The notes under the pieces are model-generated. The model made no database searches, was not told where the DNA came from, and was given only the letters and a program-made list of their open reading frames with translations. Shown piece by piece: positions 63,501 through 64,000 of a stretch of 64,000 bases of DNA. This DNA is from Capitella teleta (lineage: Eukaryota > Annelida > Polychaeta > Capitellidae), in NCBI GenBank assembly GCA_000328365.1, contig KB302196.1, forward strand, positions 207,946-271,945. Reading direction: 5' to 3'. Position 1 is the first letter of the stretch. The number at the start of each line of letters is the position of its first letter. A program made the position numbers and the translations under genes.

Positions 63501-64000
63501 CAATATCGTTCCATCTGCGGTCCCCAACCAGGAGGGTTCTGCCCGAGTGTCAATGGCGGTTCCCATACAAGGGGCTTCACGCCCTATAGTATGCCCGACC
63601 AGTCTTCCCCCAGCCACTCCTCCACCACAAAATGCACCACGACCAACTGAAGCTGATGTGCAGCAGGCTAAATCTCAAGAGAGTTCTCCGCATCTGCCTA
63701 CTGTCACATCGACGGTCTCGTGGCATCGACCTCAGAGCCTTCCTGCAATTCCTCTGCCTGGGACTCCAACCCTGCCACCGTATTCAGTGCAGGCTCGCAT
63801 GCCTGGAGAGGCACTTCGTCCTTCAATGGTAATGATGTCTCCCAGTGGCTTGTATCCATACACACCACCTCCATACGCACACCTGTACCAGCTTCCGAAC
63901 GGTCAAGTAATGCAGCACCCTGGCATAATGGTCCCAATTCATCATGCTCATCAGCAACAGGCATCAGCCCATTACGAAAAAAGAACGGATACCATCCCCG
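57594..64000 (+). CDS. Large proline-rich, probably nuclear protein (5' part, runs off the window)
   Basis: Exons are 57594-57796, 61425-61649 and 62229 to beyond 64000. Splice sites are consensus and phases fit (2, 2). The third exon is open for 590 codons, so about 733 residues are visible. The start ATG at 57,594 has an in-frame TGA just upstream; the first exon may instead be entered by splicing at 57,611. Residues 39-55 form an acidic amphipathic segment (FDDLLDELDSGHLDILL) like a transactivation helix. A conserved-looking block follows in exon 2 (ALLHEYQNLPAIDKSNLKIG, YGSFFDILK). About residue 335 there is a strong basic nuclear-localisation signal (KRRSKRKAGKVLRR). The rest is Pro/Ser/Gln-rich and disordered, with PPPPTM, PPPYAHLY and HHAHQQQ. 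This architecture suits a transcription co-regulator or scaffold. I do not recognise the family. Confidence 0.8.
57797..61424. other. Intron between exons of the proline-rich gene
   Basis: A 3.6-kb intron with an eroded SINE at its left end (listed separately), A- and T-runs near 59,400, and otherwise AT-rich sequence. No nested gene is seen. Confidence 0.7.
57866..58100 (-). mobile_element. Old SINE copy
   Basis: The minus strand matches the middle of the 24.4-kb SINE (AAGGCCGAGCGCTGTGTGCT, ACCCCGGTACCGGG, TGGTGCC) with many differences. The head is degraded and the tail is missing. No target-site duplication is visible, which is in line with old age. Confidence 0.7.
61650..62228. other. 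Intron before the long proline-rich exon
   Basis: 580-bp intron with donor CTCAA|gtaagt and acceptor cctttcag|GTCC. A T-run of more than 20 bases at 62,157-62,179 lies near the acceptor and may act as an extended pyrimidine tract. Confidence 0.85.

Overview
The window looks like nuclear DNA of a marine invertebrate, most likely a deuterostome such as an echinoderm or hemichordate. The reasons are short exons with GT..AG introns, AT-rich non-coding DNA with long AAT/ATT arrays, tandem receptor tyrosine phosphatases with EGF, F-type lectin and fibronectin III ectodomains, a tandem family of intronless GPCRs, and tRNA-headed SINEs. The phylum is an inference. A lophotrochozoan is not excluded.

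Layout. Bases 1-15,399, minus strand: two head-to-tail paralogous receptor-type protein tyrosine phosphatases (RPTPs). Copy A (3' end outside the window) occupies 1-3,907. Copy B is complete at 5,546-15,399, with 26 exons coding for 1,107 aa. I rebuilt every exon from splice sites and phases. Intron 1 of copy B carries an AAT array, an assembly gap and a LINE reverse-transcriptase remnant. Bases 15,400-25,500: no confident gene apart from a short coiled-coil ORF at about 23.2-23.5 kb. This stretch is repeat-rich, with two inverted clusters of an ACAGAATCGATTCTGT palindrome around a MITE, three AAT/ATT arrays and a complete SINE with target-site duplication.

Bases 25,531-32,563, plus strand: a three-exon SLC6 sodium/chloride-coupled transporter of the glycine/proline type, with a likely alternative first exon at 28,686-28,775. 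Facing it at 32,859-33,437 on the minus strand is an intronless precursor with signal peptide, RSKR cleavage site and a Spaetzle-like cysteine-rich C-terminus. This is the most unexpected gene here. Bases 34,744-39,567, minus strand: three intronless rhodopsin-family GPCRs that share an almost identical block of about 145 nt.

Bases 39,568-57,593: largely non-coding, with two possible upstream exons (43,593-43,654 and 49,977-50,129) of the last gene. Bases 57,594-64,000, plus strand: the start and middle of a large, proline-rich, probably nuclear protein that I do not recognise and that runs off the window. No virus-like element or CRISPR array was seen.

The genes do not form a pathway in any obvious way. 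Several are surface or secreted signalling molecules (RPTPs, transporter, candidate cystine-knot ligand, GPCRs), but their proximity alone does not show shared function. All splice models, domain calls and counts were made by eye.
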